A stretch of 64,000 bases of DNA from Allochromatium palmeri (GTDB taxonomy: Bacteria > Pseudomonadota > Gammaproteobacteria > Chromatiales > Chromatiaceae). Location of the stretch: positions 1-64,000 of the forward strand of contig NZ_WNKT01000010.1 in assembly GCF_009720725.1 (NCBI RefSeq), written 5' to 3'. Shown here piece after piece: positions 1 to 9,156 of the stretch. Position numbers and translations under genes: made by a program. Within the stretch, counting starts at the first letter, position 1; each line of letters opens with the position of its first letter. The notes beneath the pieces were generated by a model, which was not told the origin of the DNA, made no database searches, and was given only the letters and a program-made list of their open reading frames with translations.

Positions 1-105
1 GAGGGCGAGCCAACGGCGACTCAGTTCATGTGGACAGCGTATCACAAAAATTACGCATCTCTGACTGGACGTGGTTTAAAAGACGCCATTGTGACTCAAA
101 TTTGA
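1..105 (+). CDS. Possible 3' end of a gene entering from the left
   Basis: Frame 1 is open from the first base to a TGA at 103-105, giving 34 C-terminal residues ending in DAIVTQI. The start would lie outside the window. I recognise no family. The only support is an open frame and the lack of any other gene before base 191, so it may be chance. Confidence 0.3.
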   Translation, partial: EGEPTATQFMWTAYHKNYASLTGRGLKDAIVTQI

Positions 106-190
106 CCGCCGATGTTCCGCTCCGCCAAATGAAACGGCGGCCGGACGAAAACTCTCGGTGAATTCGTAGACGACTCGGTTCCCCGGAGGC

Positions 191-1855
191 TCAGTAGCCG
201 AGGAGCGGTTCCTCGACGCCGGTCGGGGTGTTCTGATCGACCCAGGGATGGACGTTGAAACCGGCGGTCTCGATCATGGCATCGCGCCCTTCGCTGAAGC
301 TCTGCTCCTGGACGATCACCCGATATGCCTTGTTGAGCTGCATCGCGCGCTCGGGCGAGGCATAGAGCAGAACGCTGATGTCCTGGCGCAGCCGTTCGAG
401 CCTCTCGGGTTTGAGTTCACCCTCGGCCGTGAAGAAGCGTTCGCGCACCTCGCGGTTCTGGCGGAACTCGTCCCCCGTGCCATTGGCGGCGAGATAGAAG
501 GCATACTCCGGCTCGCCATCGCGCCGCAACGGCTCGGGCAGGCCGTCGAGTCCCTTCTGGCTCCAGTGATGCCAGCCGCGCTGGAAAGCGTCGGCCTCGA
601 AGCGGCGCGGGAAGGCGAAGCTCGAATCCGTGGTCGCGCCCAGGCCGCCGTGGCAGCCGACACAGAAGGCCAGTTCCTCATAGCTCTGCGGACGCAACTG
701 CCCTTCGGCATCCTCGATCAGCGCCGAATAGACCCAGCCCTGATCGTTGCTGACGCCGGATTCAAGATTACCCCGGAAGACGCGCACCCGATCTGGGAAA
801 TCATGCTTCTCTTTGGTTTCGGCGGCCTGGCGGCTGTCGAGTTCGGCATAGGTCATCCAATAGCGCTTCCTGGCATGGCGTACTTCCTTCATGCGCGCGG
901 CGAGCTGGTTGTCGCCCGATTCGTCGACGTCGATATAGCGCACCGTATGCAGGAACTCGGTGCCTTCCGGATAGAGTCCGGCGGCCAGATGCACGCGCCC
1001 GGCACGCTGTTCGGCGAGCGCCTGACCGACGTACCACATCAGACGCCCCTCGCGCGGCGCCCAGTCGTAGCGGACCCACTCGGCGGTACCGATGGTGCCG
1101 TCGCGATCGAGATCGATCCCGCCGAGTGCCGCTTCGTCGACGGGTTCGATGGCGATGTCGCGCCGGCGGATCAGGGATTCGACGATGGCCAGATTGGTCT
1201 TGTAGACGGCGCGGTCGAACGCACCATCCAGGTTGCGCTGGAAGGGGGCGCCGAGCCGGATCAGCACATCGTCGGTCGAGCCGTTGGTCGGCCAGAAGGT
1301 GCCGACGAAGGGGTAATAGCCGAAGGCGCGCCAGCCGGTCGGTTGTCCCTCAGGATCGAGATCAAAGCCTTCGTCATCGAAGCGGAAATAGGCATCAGGG
1401 ACATAGCCGTCCCAGCGACCATTGTCGTCGTAGTCCCAGTCCTCGGGCGGCTCGGCCAGGCGCTGGGCGGGGATGATGCGACCCTCGGCATCCAGATAGT
1501 TGCTCTGGCGGATGTAGTCGCGCATCTCATCATCGCCGATCGCCGCCATGGCCGCGCGCCGATCCTTGTAGAGATTCTTCCAGGGATTCTCCTCGGCTGG
1601 TGCGGGGAAACTGAAGGTCAGTTGCAGATCAGAGTCGTTGAGATAGTTGGGCGTCTGCGACTGGGTGTGACAGGCATAGCAGGGATTGTGGACCCGCCCC
1701 TGATCGTCAGTCGTCTTGGTATAGCACTGCGAGACGATGTGGGGCGTCTCGTTCTTGAGGATGCGCTCGTCGAGTCCGGCGCTCGGCGCGGAGCCGGCCC
1801 AAGACAGGCCGAGCAGGATCGAGAGCATGGCGGGAAAGCGGGATGGAAATGACAT
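191..1855 (-). CDS. Periplasmic di-haem c-type cytochrome with an EF-hand loop, unknown role
   Basis: A secreted protein of about 554 residues with two CxxCH haem c sites, CYACH near residue 60 and CVGCH near residue 400, so probably a periplasmic electron carrier or redox enzyme. I start it at the ATG at 1855, which gives a normal Sec signal peptide ending near SAPSAG; an in-frame start at 1888 would add 11 residues. In the middle is a canonical EF-hand loop, DLDRDGTIGTAE, with acidic residues at 1, 3, 5 and 12, so calcium binding is likely. It lies about 130 bp after the PhoX-like gene on the same strand. I do not recognise a named cytochrome family, and the electron partner is unknown. Confidence 0.75.
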   Translation of the reverse strand: MSFPSRFPAMLSILLGLSWAGSAPSAGLDERILKNETPHIVSQCYTKTTDDQGRVHNPCYACHTQSQTPNYLNDSDLQLTFSFPAPAEENPWKNLYKDRRAAMAAIGDDEMRDYIRQSNYLDAEGRIIPAQRLAEPPEDWDYDDNGRWDGYVPDAYFRFDDEGFDLDPEGQPTGWRAFGYYPFVGTFWPTNGSTDDVLIRLGAPFQRNLDGAFDRAVYKTNLAIVESLIRRRDIAIEPVDEAALGGIDLDRDGTIGTAEWVRYDWAPREGRLMWYVGQALAEQRAGRVHLAAGLYPEGTEFLHTVRYIDVDESGDNQLAARMKEVRHARKRYWMTYAELDSRQAAETKEKHDFPDRVRVFRGNLESGVSNDQGWVYSALIEDAEGQLRPQSYEELAFCVGCHGGLGATTDSSFAFPRRFEADAFQRGWHHWSQKGLDGLPEPLRRDGEPEYAFYLAANGTGDEFRQNREVRERFFTAEGELKPERLERLRQDISVLLYASPERAMQLNKAYRVIVQEQSFSEGRDAMIETAGFNVHPWVDQNTPTGVEEPLLGY

Positions 1856-1989
1856 GGCAGCGGTACCGATTGACGCGAACGGCCTCATCCTTCAAGTCGA
1901 GCGGCAAAAACTCCCGCCGTCGCCTCGGAGCGGCATGCGACCGACCCGAGGCGCCGTGGGAGTCCCCCGACTTCAAAGACGAGCGAAGA

Positions 1990-3825
1990 TCACTTGTTCA
2001 TGGCCGGAAAGACGAAGTAACCGGTGTAGGCCGAGAGCTGACCGGGTTCTTCGAGCTTGTCGGCATCCGACTCGCCATAGGGATGCTGGACGACCGACAT
2101 CAGATAGGCAAAGCCGTTGATGTCGGGATAGAAGTACGGCGAGGTGGTCTCGGAGCCGTAGGGCGTGGTCTGGATGCGGGTGAGCCGGCCTGAGTTCAGG
2201 TCATACGACCAGATCATGTCGTTCTGATGGCCCGACCCCGTGTCCTCACCGATGATGAGCGTGTCGTAGCCCGGCATGTAGGTGACATTGTCCGGATTGG
2301 CCAGGCCATTGACGTCGCACTTGTTGTTTCCGTCATAGTCGGGCGATTCGGCGTCGGCGCCATAGTCCATGGTCAGCGGGTTGCCGGCGACGAGCGGGAA
2401 CATGTCGACGGCGGTGTAGTTACCATCGAGGTGCAGCCCATAGACAGCGCCGCAGACATTGGCCTGAGCGATCCTCATGTGGTTCGGGCCACCGACATCG
2501 TATTTGTCGTAGCTGCCCTGGGCGCGGCCGGCGCGGCTGTAATCGAGCATGCCGCGATCGACCTCGGACATCCCGAGATAGAGCCGATGGCGATCGGAGT
2601 CATAGGTGATGCCCTCCATCTTGCGGAACTCGGTGGTTCCGCCCTGCATTGCAGCCCAGCGGCGAGTCTCCAGACGCGAGGCGATGTTTTCGTCCATCCA
2701 GTTGATAGCACCGTCCTGGTTGACGTCGCGCAGCTTAAGACACTGATGATCGCCGTCCTCGTGTCCGGCGTTGATCGAGTTGAAGCCATCGGGACAGACT
2801 GGAGTCTCGCCCTCGGCCGCCGCGACCGGTTCGGCCTCGTCGAAGATGTCGGTGAAGCGATAGCGATCAATCCAGTCGCGCACCTCGTCGCTGGTGGTCC
2901 AGCCCAGATAGATCCAGTTGAGCTTGGCCAAGCCGGCGCCGCCGGCGTCCTTTTGATTCCACTGTGCGACCCAGAGCGCGCCGGCGCTCAGATCGCCCGG
3001 CTGACTGGCGACGAAGCGGAACAGACCGACATTGGTGCCATCGTCGGACATATAGACCGTCTTGCGGTCGGGCATCACATAGCCAAGTTCGAGCGCGATG
3101 CGTCCCATGGCATAGTGCTTCTCGACCCGCGCCGAATCGAAGCTGTCGACCTTGATCTCGACCGGATAGCCATAGTCATAGGGGTTCATGACTGAGCCGG
3201 CCTCGGCGGGTGTGGCACCGAAATAGGTTGCCATGGCGGCGTTGTACTCGGTGATGGTGCCGTCGCGCCACTGCTTGGCGTCCGGCTCGTATTCTTCGGA
3301 ACCCAGATGCGTACCCCAGGGTGTGACGCTGCCAGCGCAGTGCACCCAGCCGCCATTGAGTGATGAAAAGTCGAGCGGACGGGTGCGCAGCGCGGTCAGA
3401 ATGCCATTGCCCGGATCCTGGGCGAGTTCGGTCAGATACATGGCTCCGGGACGTGATTCGAAGTGCGAGACCATGTAGAGCTTGTCGTCGGTGCCACGCA
3501 GCAGCGACGCGAAGTCATTGTCGTTGGAGATGTAGGATGAACCATCCTCGGCGAGCAGCGGCTGGCCGTTGATGTCATGAAGCTGACCGAAGCGGTAGCC
3601 ATTTGGATCCTGGACCCCAGTCTGGCCAGAACGCAGAATCGTATTGTAGCCGAGATTGACCGTTACACCATCGACGATGGCTTGAGGGGCGGTCAGGATC
3701 GTGCGTTTTTCAGCGTCGGTGCGCGGGACTGGGGCTTCGCTGAACTCGATGGTGCCGGCGAAGACCGGCGCGCAACAGCCAAGTGCCAGCACAGCGGCCA
3801 CTGCCTGTCGGATTGAGGAATCCAT
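1990..3825 (-). CDS. PhoX-family (DUF839) secreted phosphatase-like protein
   Basis: This 611-residue protein resembles the PhoX/DUF839 beta-propeller family, whose known members are calcium- and iron-dependent alkaline phosphatases. Family-like segments are SEEYEPD, MSDDGTNVGLFRF, EGITYDSDRHRLYLGMSE and a late PDNVTYMPGYDTLIIGED block. The N-terminus is a Sec-type signal peptide (AVLALGCCAPVFA) without the twin arginines common in PhoX. Near residue 370 lies an EF-hand/dockerin-like loop, DVNQDGAINWMD. A GGAG sits 7 bases before the ATG. Phosphate-ester hydrolysis is the family inference; I did not verify each metal ligand. Confidence 0.8.
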   Translation of the reverse strand: MDSSIRQAVAAVLALGCCAPVFAGTIEFSEAPVPRTDAEKRTILTAPQAIVDGVTVNLGYNTILRSGQTGVQDPNGYRFGQLHDINGQPLLAEDGSSYISNDNDFASLLRGTDDKLYMVSHFESRPGAMYLTELAQDPGNGILTALRTRPLDFSSLNGGWVHCAGSVTPWGTHLGSEEYEPDAKQWRDGTITEYNAAMATYFGATPAEAGSVMNPYDYGYPVEIKVDSFDSARVEKHYAMGRIALELGYVMPDRKTVYMSDDGTNVGLFRFVASQPGDLSAGALWVAQWNQKDAGGAGLAKLNWIYLGWTTSDEVRDWIDRYRFTDIFDEAEPVAAAEGETPVCPDGFNSINAGHEDGDHQCLKLRDVNQDGAINWMDENIASRLETRRWAAMQGGTTEFRKMEGITYDSDRHRLYLGMSEVDRGMLDYSRAGRAQGSYDKYDVGGPNHMRIAQANVCGAVYGLHLDGNYTAVDMFPLVAGNPLTMDYGADAESPDYDGNNKCDVNGLANPDNVTYMPGYDTLIIGEDTGSGHQNDMIWSYDLNSGRLTRIQTTPYGSETTSPYFYPDINGFAYLMSVVQHPYGESDADKLEEPGQLSAYTGYFVFPAMNK

Positions 3826-3954
3826 GGTTGTGCTCCGTGGGTTCGAGGTTGAAAAAGGCTGAAATTCGAACCACGAGAGCTTAAAGGCCAGTTATGACGC
3901 CTGGATGGCTATTCTGTGACCGAGCGATGAGGGTGCGATGACAAGCGAGGCGGT

Positions 3955-5328
3955 TCAGAACGCCGCCCCCAGCGCCTCGCCAAGTGTTCTGACGACCATG
4001 ATCTCCAGCCCTTCAACGCCTTCCTTGGGCGCGTTGCCCTTGGGCACGATGGCGCGGCGAATGCCATGCTTGACCGCTTCGCGCAGCCGGTCGGGACCAT
4101 TGGGGACGGGCCGTACCTCACCCGACAGCCCGATCTCACCGAAGGCCGCCAGATCCAGCGGCAGTGGCCGGTCGCGATAGCTCGACAGCACCGCCAGGAT
4201 CACCGGCAGATCCGCCGCCGTTTCGGCGATGCGCACCCCGCCGACGACATTGACGAAGACGTCCTGATTGAACATCCCGATACCGCCATGCCGGTGCAGC
4301 ACCGCCAGCAGCATCGACAGCCGGTTCTGATCCAGCCCAAGCGCCACGCGGCGCGGATTGGCCAGCGGACTCTCGTCGACCAGCGCCTGGACCTCGACCA
4401 GCAGCGGGCGCGTCCCTTCGCGCGTGACCATCACCAGACTGCCCGAGACCGGCTGATCGTGGCGCGAGAGAAAAATGGCCGAGGGGTTCTTGACCTCGCG
4501 CAGCCCCTGATCGCCCATCGAGAACACGCCCAGCTCATTGACGGCGCCGAAGCGGTTCTTGATCGAGCGCACGATGCGAAACGGACCACCATGCTCGCCC
4601 TCGAAATAGAGCACGGTGTCGACCATGTGCTCCAGCACGCGCGGTCCGGCGAGCGCCCCGTCCTTGGTCACATGCCCGACCAGGAACACCACGGTGTCGC
4701 GCTGCTTGGCGAAGCGCACCAGTTGCGCCGCCGACTCGCGGACCTGAGAGACTGAACCGGGCGCCGATTGCAGCGTCTCGGTATAGAGCGTCTGGATCGA
4801 GTCGACCACCATCACCCGTGGTCGCTCCTGCTCGGCATGGGCCAGGATCTGCTCGACACAGGTCTCGGCCAGCAGACGGATGCCGCCGCCGGACAGCCCC
4901 AGCCGACGCGCGCGCAGCCCGATCTGCTGGGGTGATTCCTCACCGCTGACATAGAGTACCGGCTGATCGGCGGCCAGCGCGGCGCAGGCCTGGAGCAGTA
5001 GGGTCGACTTACCGATGCCCGGATCGCCGCCGATCAGGACTACCGAGCCGGCGACCAGACCGCCGCCGAGCACCCGATCCAGCTCGCCGATGCCGCTCTG
5101 GACGCGCTGGCGTTCCTCCGGACTGACCTCGGCCAGGGTCTCGATCCTGTTGGCATCGACGAGACCGGCATAGCCGACGCCGCGCTCGGCTGGACGGCGG
5201 CGTAGCTCGGCGACCTCCTGAAGACAGTTCCAGGCGCCGCACTCCTGACACTGTCCGGCCCACTTTGGATAGCGCGCCCCACAGGCGTTGCAGACATAGG
5301 CGGTCTTGGGTTTTGGGGCGGTGGCCAT
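3955..5328 (-). CDS. radA: DNA repair protein RadA
   Basis: RadA (Sms) is a RecA-like ATPase that drives branch migration of recombination intermediates. All its marks are present in 457 residues, the usual length: an N-terminal C4 zinc finger (Cys13, 16, 27, 30), a Walker A GGDPGIGKST at about 100-109, the RadA-specific KNRFG motif near 260, and a C-terminal Lon-protease-like domain. It starts 6 bp after the stop of the J-domain gene, so the two are probably cotranscribed. Confidence 0.97.
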   Translation of the reverse strand: MATAPKPKTAYVCNACGARYPKWAGQCQECGAWNCLQEVAELRRRPAERGVGYAGLVDANRIETLAEVSPEERQRVQSGIGELDRVLGGGLVAGSVVLIGGDPGIGKSTLLLQACAALAADQPVLYVSGEESPQQIGLRARRLGLSGGGIRLLAETCVEQILAHAEQERPRVMVVDSIQTLYTETLQSAPGSVSQVRESAAQLVRFAKQRDTVVFLVGHVTKDGALAGPRVLEHMVDTVLYFEGEHGGPFRIVRSIKNRFGAVNELGVFSMGDQGLREVKNPSAIFLSRHDQPVSGSLVMVTREGTRPLLVEVQALVDESPLANPRRVALGLDQNRLSMLLAVLHRHGGIGMFNQDVFVNVVGGVRIAETAADLPVILAVLSSYRDRPLPLDLAAFGEIGLSGEVRPVPNGPDRLREAVKHGIRRAIVPKGNAPKEGVEGLEIMVVRTLGEALGAAF

Positions 5329-5334
5329 GCGTCG

Positions 5335-5847
5335 TCAATCCCCCAGCAGACGTTGCTTGGCCGCATTGATGCGCGCGGCCAGATAATCCGAACCGCCCCG
5401 ATCCGGGTGCAGCCGCTGCATCAGCCGCCGATGCGCGGCGCGAATGGCCTCGGCATCGGCTTTGGCATCAATGCCGAGGATGGCGCGCGCTTCATCTTCG
5501 CTCAAGGCACCAGAGCCGGAGCCGGGCGGCGCGCCCTGCCCGGCCCTGCCGCTGGCCTGACCCGCGCCGACCCCGAGTCCGAGCGAACGCAGAATCTGTT
5601 GCAGTTCAGGAACCAGACGCAACAGCGTGAGCAGCCGCATGAGCACTGGAATGGCCGCGCCGAGGAGCGCGAACAGTGGACTCAGACGTCCGGTGAGCAC
5701 CGCGAGCACCAGCACCGCGATCAAGCCCCAAAAGGCCACCTGACGCAGCCGGCGCGCCAGCAACGCGCGCGGCATCGAACGCAGCTGATGCAGCCCCCAC
5801 AGCGCCGCCGCCAGCAGCAGGATCACGAAGGCAAGACGCAGGATCAT
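5335..5847 (-). CDS. Membrane-anchored J-domain protein
   Basis: A 170-residue protein with two or three hydrophobic segments in the first 80 residues, a Gly/Ser/Ala-rich linker, and a short C-terminal J domain (about 115-170) carrying the HPD tripeptide at 147-149 followed by RGGSDYLAARINAAK. This is the layout of Tim14/Pam18-like and DjlA-type inner-membrane co-chaperones, which stimulate DnaK ATPase through HPD. It lies just upstream of radA in the same direction. The client is unknown. Confidence 0.85.
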   Translation of the reverse strand: MILRLAFVILLLAAALWGLHQLRSMPRALLARRLRQVAFWGLIAVLVLAVLTGRLSPLFALLGAAIPVLMRLLTLLRLVPELQQILRSLGLGVGAGQASGRAGQGAPPGSGSGALSEDEARAILGIDAKADAEAIRAAHRRLMQRLHPDRGGSDYLAARINAAKQRLLGD

Positions 5848-5901
5848 GATTCGCCCCTCCCGAGCAACGATGGCCGGCTGTCGCTGCCGGAGTCCGTGCG
5901 A

Positions 5902-6975
5902 TCAGTTTGGCGCATCGATCAACAGTCGACGATAACAGGACTCGGACATGAAGGCATTGGCATCCACTTCGTCTTCGGGAAGACGCTGTTTTTCGACCAG
6001 CAGATGGAGCTTGGCGTATTGATCGGCGACCGTGAGGATCGCGCCCAGCCAGGAGCGCGCCGCGTTCTGATCCAGCCTGGCCTGTTCGTCGATGGCCTGG
6101 ATGACGCTTTCGGGGAAGTTCCATTCCTCGATGATGCGATGCGACAGTTGTCTGGAGCGCTCGATGAAGACACTGTAGAACGCCTCTGAATTGGGGATCG
6201 GGTCGCGTTGTTTGTCGAGCACCTGATCCATGAGCCGGAAGCCGACCATCAGCCCTACGTTCGCGACCAGTCCGGCCAGATAGGACGAGAACACATCCTG
6301 CCCGCCCTCCTCGGCCAGACAGTGACAGACCAGCGCGCACCGCTCGGATTGGGTCCAGACGCGCGAGGCCGCCAGGTTGGTGACATGGCCTGATTTGAGA
6401 TTGAAGATGGGATAGAAGGCTACGCGCGCAATGAGCTGATGCAGCCCGTCGCGTCCCAGGAGCACGACCGCCTGCTCGATGTTCGAGATCTTGCGCGCGC
6501 GCCGGTAATAGGGGCTGTTGGCCAGACGAATGACCTCGCCGACCAGCACCGGATCCTTGGTGATCTGTCGCGCTAGCTGCGCCCCGGTCATGGTGTCGTC
6601 CTTCAGACTGCGCATGAGCTGCGGGATGACCATCGGCAGGCGCGGAACCAGCGTGGCACTCGATTGCTGTCCTGTGACCAGTTGCTCGAAAGCGTCGAGC
6701 ACACGGGACTCGGACGGACTCAGCGACAGATCAGCGAAGGCATCGAGATCGAGCAACCAGGGATAGAACCAGCGATCGACCGTGATCGGCGGCGGCTCCA
6801 GATCGATCGAATCATCGCGCTCGCTGGTGTCTTCACCGGTCTCAGTGTCCTCTTCTGGCTGGCGGCCGGACAGATCGACGTCTTCGATCTCTTCGAGTTC
6901 ATCGGTCTCTTCGCCCCGCGCTCGTGCCCGCTTGCCATGCAGCAGACGCCCGAACAGATTCTTTATAAAACTCAT
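5902..6975 (-). CDS. HDOD-domain protein
   Basis: A 357-residue cytosolic protein with an acidic N-terminal stretch (runs of Glu and Asp at about 20-55) and an HDOD domain from about 110 to 310, recognisable by LPMVIPQL, DPVLVGEVIRLANSPYY and the AVVLLGRDGLHQLI helix. HDOD is a non-catalytic relative of HD phosphohydrolases, often found in signalling proteins. No GGDEF, EAL or receiver domain is attached. It lies between the J-domain gene and the DinG-like helicase. Its role is not predictable from sequence alone. Confidence 0.85.
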   Translation of the reverse strand: MSFIKNLFGRLLHGKRARARGEETDELEEIEDVDLSGRQPEEDTETGEDTSERDDSIDLEPPPITVDRWFYPWLLDLDAFADLSLSPSESRVLDAFEQLVTGQQSSATLVPRLPMVIPQLMRSLKDDTMTGAQLARQITKDPVLVGEVIRLANSPYYRRARKISNIEQAVVLLGRDGLHQLIARVAFYPIFNLKSGHVTNLAASRVWTQSERCALVCHCLAEEGGQDVFSSYLAGLVANVGLMVGFRLMDQVLDKQRDPIPNSEAFYSVFIERSRQLSHRIIEEWNFPESVIQAIDEQARLDQNAARSWLGAILTVADQYAKLHLLVEKQRLPEDEVDANAFMSESCYRRLLIDAPN

Positions 6976-7008
6976 AGGTGTGAGCTATCTCGGTTGAAAC
7001 CGGACATT

Positions 7009-8910
7009 TCAGTCGAAAAAACACCGGACCTGCTCAATATCACGCGTCCGGGCCATCGGCGGCAGACTGTCGAGAAACGTCTGACCATAGGAACGCGACA
7101 GCAGCCGCGGATCACAGACCACCAGCACACCGCGATCCTCGGATCCGCGAATCAGACGTCCCGCGCCCTGTTTGAGCGCGATCACGGCGCGCGGCAACTG
7201 ATAGTCCCGAAACGGATTGCCACCGGCCTTGCGGAGCGTGTCGATGCGTGCCGCCAGCACCGGATCGCCCGGCGAGGCGAACGGCAACCGGTCGATGAGC
7301 ACGCAGGAGAGTGCGTCGCCACGCACGTCGACCCCTTCCCAGAAACTGGAGGTTCCGAGCAGAACCGCATTGCCGAGCTGCCTGAAGCGTTCGACCAGCT
7401 CGGCGCGCGGAGCCGTGCCCTGCACCAGGACCGGATAGCGGACACGCCCTTCGAGACCGGCGGCGATCTCGCGCAGCGCGCGATGACTGGTGAAAAGCAG
7501 GAAGGCCCGGCCACGGCTGTAGTCGATCAGCTCGCACGCCAGCTCCAGGACGTGCTGATTGTAGTCCGGCTCGGCCGGTTGCGGCAGTCCGCGCGGCACG
7601 AACCAGAGTGCCTGATGCGCATAATCGAACGGGCTGTCCCAGCGTGCCGTCTCGGCGTTCTCGATGCCGAGCTGGCGCGCGAAGTGATCGAAGCCATCGC
7701 CGACGGCCAGGGTCGCCGAGGTCAGCACCCAGGCACTGCCCGCACGCCCGATGCGCTCACGAAACAGATCGGCAATCTCCAGCGGGGTCTGGTGCAATCG
7801 AAAGCCGCGTCCGAGCGTTTCGAACCAGCGCACCGCCTCGGCTGACTCGGTCGTGACGATTTGATTCAGACGCGTGATGAGATCCAGGGTCCGTTCCAGA
7901 CAGGCATCCAGTCCCTTGCCGCGTCCAACGACCGTTTCGAGTGCCTCGTGCAACTCGACCAGACGCTCAGCCACCCTGAGCAGCGCGTCCGAGACAGCCT
8001 TGTCGGCCACCAACTCGTTCCAGGGTCCGCGTCGATCCTGGTCACCCATCGTCAGGCGCAGATCCTGTGTGGCCCGACGCAGACGCACGGCGCGATCACG
8101 CAGTGCGAGCACCTCTTTGGCGTCGCGCACCGACTCCAGCTCGATATCGTGCGCCAGATCCAGAAGCTGGCGGCTGCTCAGACTGAGACCAAAGAAGCCG
8201 GTCGCGGTCTCGGGAAGCTGATGGGCCTCATCGAGGATGAAGCAATCAGCACCGGGCAGGATCTCGCCGAAGCCCTCGTCTTTGAGCGCCAGATCCGCAC
8301 AGAAGAGATGATGATTGACCACCACCAGATCAGCGTCCTGAGCCTCGCGCCGTGCGGCGACCAGATGGCAGTCACTGAATTCAGGGCAGTCCTGGCCGAG
8401 ACAGTTGTCGGTGGTCGACGTGACCTCGGGCCAGATGGCGGCGTTTTCGGGGATCGGCAGCTCGGCGATGTCACCGCACCGGGTGATGGTCGACCAGTCG
8501 CGAATCTGTTTGAGCTGGCCACGGGTCTCACCGTCGAGACGGGCGCTGTCGGCCAGGATCAGCGTCAGACGATGGCGGCAGAGATAGTTGCCCCGGCCTT
8601 TGAGCAGTGCCGCCGTCACGGGCACGCCGAGCGCACGGCGGATGAGCGGCAGATCGCGATGGAAGAGTTGATCCTGAAGATTGCGCGTCCCGGTCGAGAT
8701 CACGACCTTGCGCTCCGAGAGCAGCGCCGGAACCAGATAGGCGAAGGTCTTGCCGGTGCCGGTGCCGGCCTCGCAGATGAGCGCGCCGCCGGATTCGAGG
8801 GTCGCCGCTACACGCTCGGCCATCGCCTGCTGCTGGGCGCGATGCGTGAAACCGGAAATCTGGCTGGCGAGCCGGCCGTCGGGGCCGAGGATATGGGACA
8901 GATCGGGCAT
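7009..8910 (-). CDS. ATP-dependent DNA helicase, DinG/YoaA type
   Basis: A superfamily 2 XPD-like 5'-3' DNA helicase of 633 residues. Visible are Walker A AGTGTGKT (48-55), the DEAH box (227-230), and four cysteines at 111, 170, 175 and 181 in the spacing that binds a 4Fe-4S cluster in XPD/DinG/YoaA. Late motifs include LGTSSFWEGVDV and QGAGRLIR. The length and compact N-terminus fit YoaA better than E. coli DinG. Expected role: unwinding damaged or stalled DNA structures. Its start faces cysC across a 246-bp divergent intergenic region. Confidence 0.92.
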   Translation of the reverse strand: MPDLSHILGPDGRLASQISGFTHRAQQQAMAERVAATLESGGALICEAGTGTGKTFAYLVPALLSERKVVISTGTRNLQDQLFHRDLPLIRRALGVPVTAALLKGRGNYLCRHRLTLILADSARLDGETRGQLKQIRDWSTITRCGDIAELPIPENAAIWPEVTSTTDNCLGQDCPEFSDCHLVAARREAQDADLVVVNHHLFCADLALKDEGFGEILPGADCFILDEAHQLPETATGFFGLSLSSRQLLDLAHDIELESVRDAKEVLALRDRAVRLRRATQDLRLTMGDQDRRGPWNELVADKAVSDALLRVAERLVELHEALETVVGRGKGLDACLERTLDLITRLNQIVTTESAEAVRWFETLGRGFRLHQTPLEIADLFRERIGRAGSAWVLTSATLAVGDGFDHFARQLGIENAETARWDSPFDYAHQALWFVPRGLPQPAEPDYNQHVLELACELIDYSRGRAFLLFTSHRALREIAAGLEGRVRYPVLVQGTAPRAELVERFRQLGNAVLLGTSSFWEGVDVRGDALSCVLIDRLPFASPGDPVLAARIDTLRKAGGNPFRDYQLPRAVIALKQGAGRLIRGSEDRGVLVVCDPRLLSRSYGQTFLDSLPPMARTRDIEQVRCFFD

Positions 8911-9056
8911 GATGTCACGGCGAGCTAGCGCGGGTTCTGAGCGCCGGTCGCGCTCAACCGTTTAGCGTACCCCCGGCCTCGATTGGGGCATCATGATTTC
9001 CCAGCCTGGATAAGTCAATCCTGACCTCGGGTGAAAGCAACCGATCGAGGCAATGA

Positions 9057-9085
9057 TTGACAAGCCGTCGCCACGAATTGAGAAT
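9057..9085 (+). promoter_or_regulatory. Sigma-70-like promoter for cysC
   Basis: TTGACA at 9057-9062 (perfect -35), a 17-base spacer, then GAGAAT at 9080-9085 (4 of 6 to TATAAT). It lies 72 bases upstream of the cysC ATG and points toward it. Confidence 0.55.
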
Positions 9086-9124
9086 GCCAGACGCTTTTCG
9101 CTGGCATCCGGCCGCTTCGCGGCC
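9084..9124 (+). other. Two adjacent inverted repeats at the cysC transcript start
   Basis: ATGCCAG at 9084-9090 pairs with CTGGCAT at 9101-9107 (7 bp, 10-base loop). GGCCGC at 9110-9115 pairs with GCGGCC at 9119-9124 (6 bp, TTC loop). The first overlaps the proposed -10 and could be an operator in DNA; the second would be in the mRNA leader. No T-tract follows, so neither is a classic terminator. Confidence 0.45.
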
Positions 9125-9156
9125 CAGTTCGATTTACACCGAAGGATGGTTTCTCA

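Noticed and set aside
248-1852. 534-codon plus-strand open frame opposite the cytochrome gene
   Set aside because: It is a shadow of the minus-strand gene, which has a signal peptide and two CxxCH motifs; the plus-strand translation lacks any domain and is rich in Gly/Ala/Val/Glu as GC-rich antisense frames are.
6664-7845. 393-codon plus-strand open frame across the HDOD and helicase genes
   Set aside because: Antisense to two well-supported genes; composition typical of a shadow frame.
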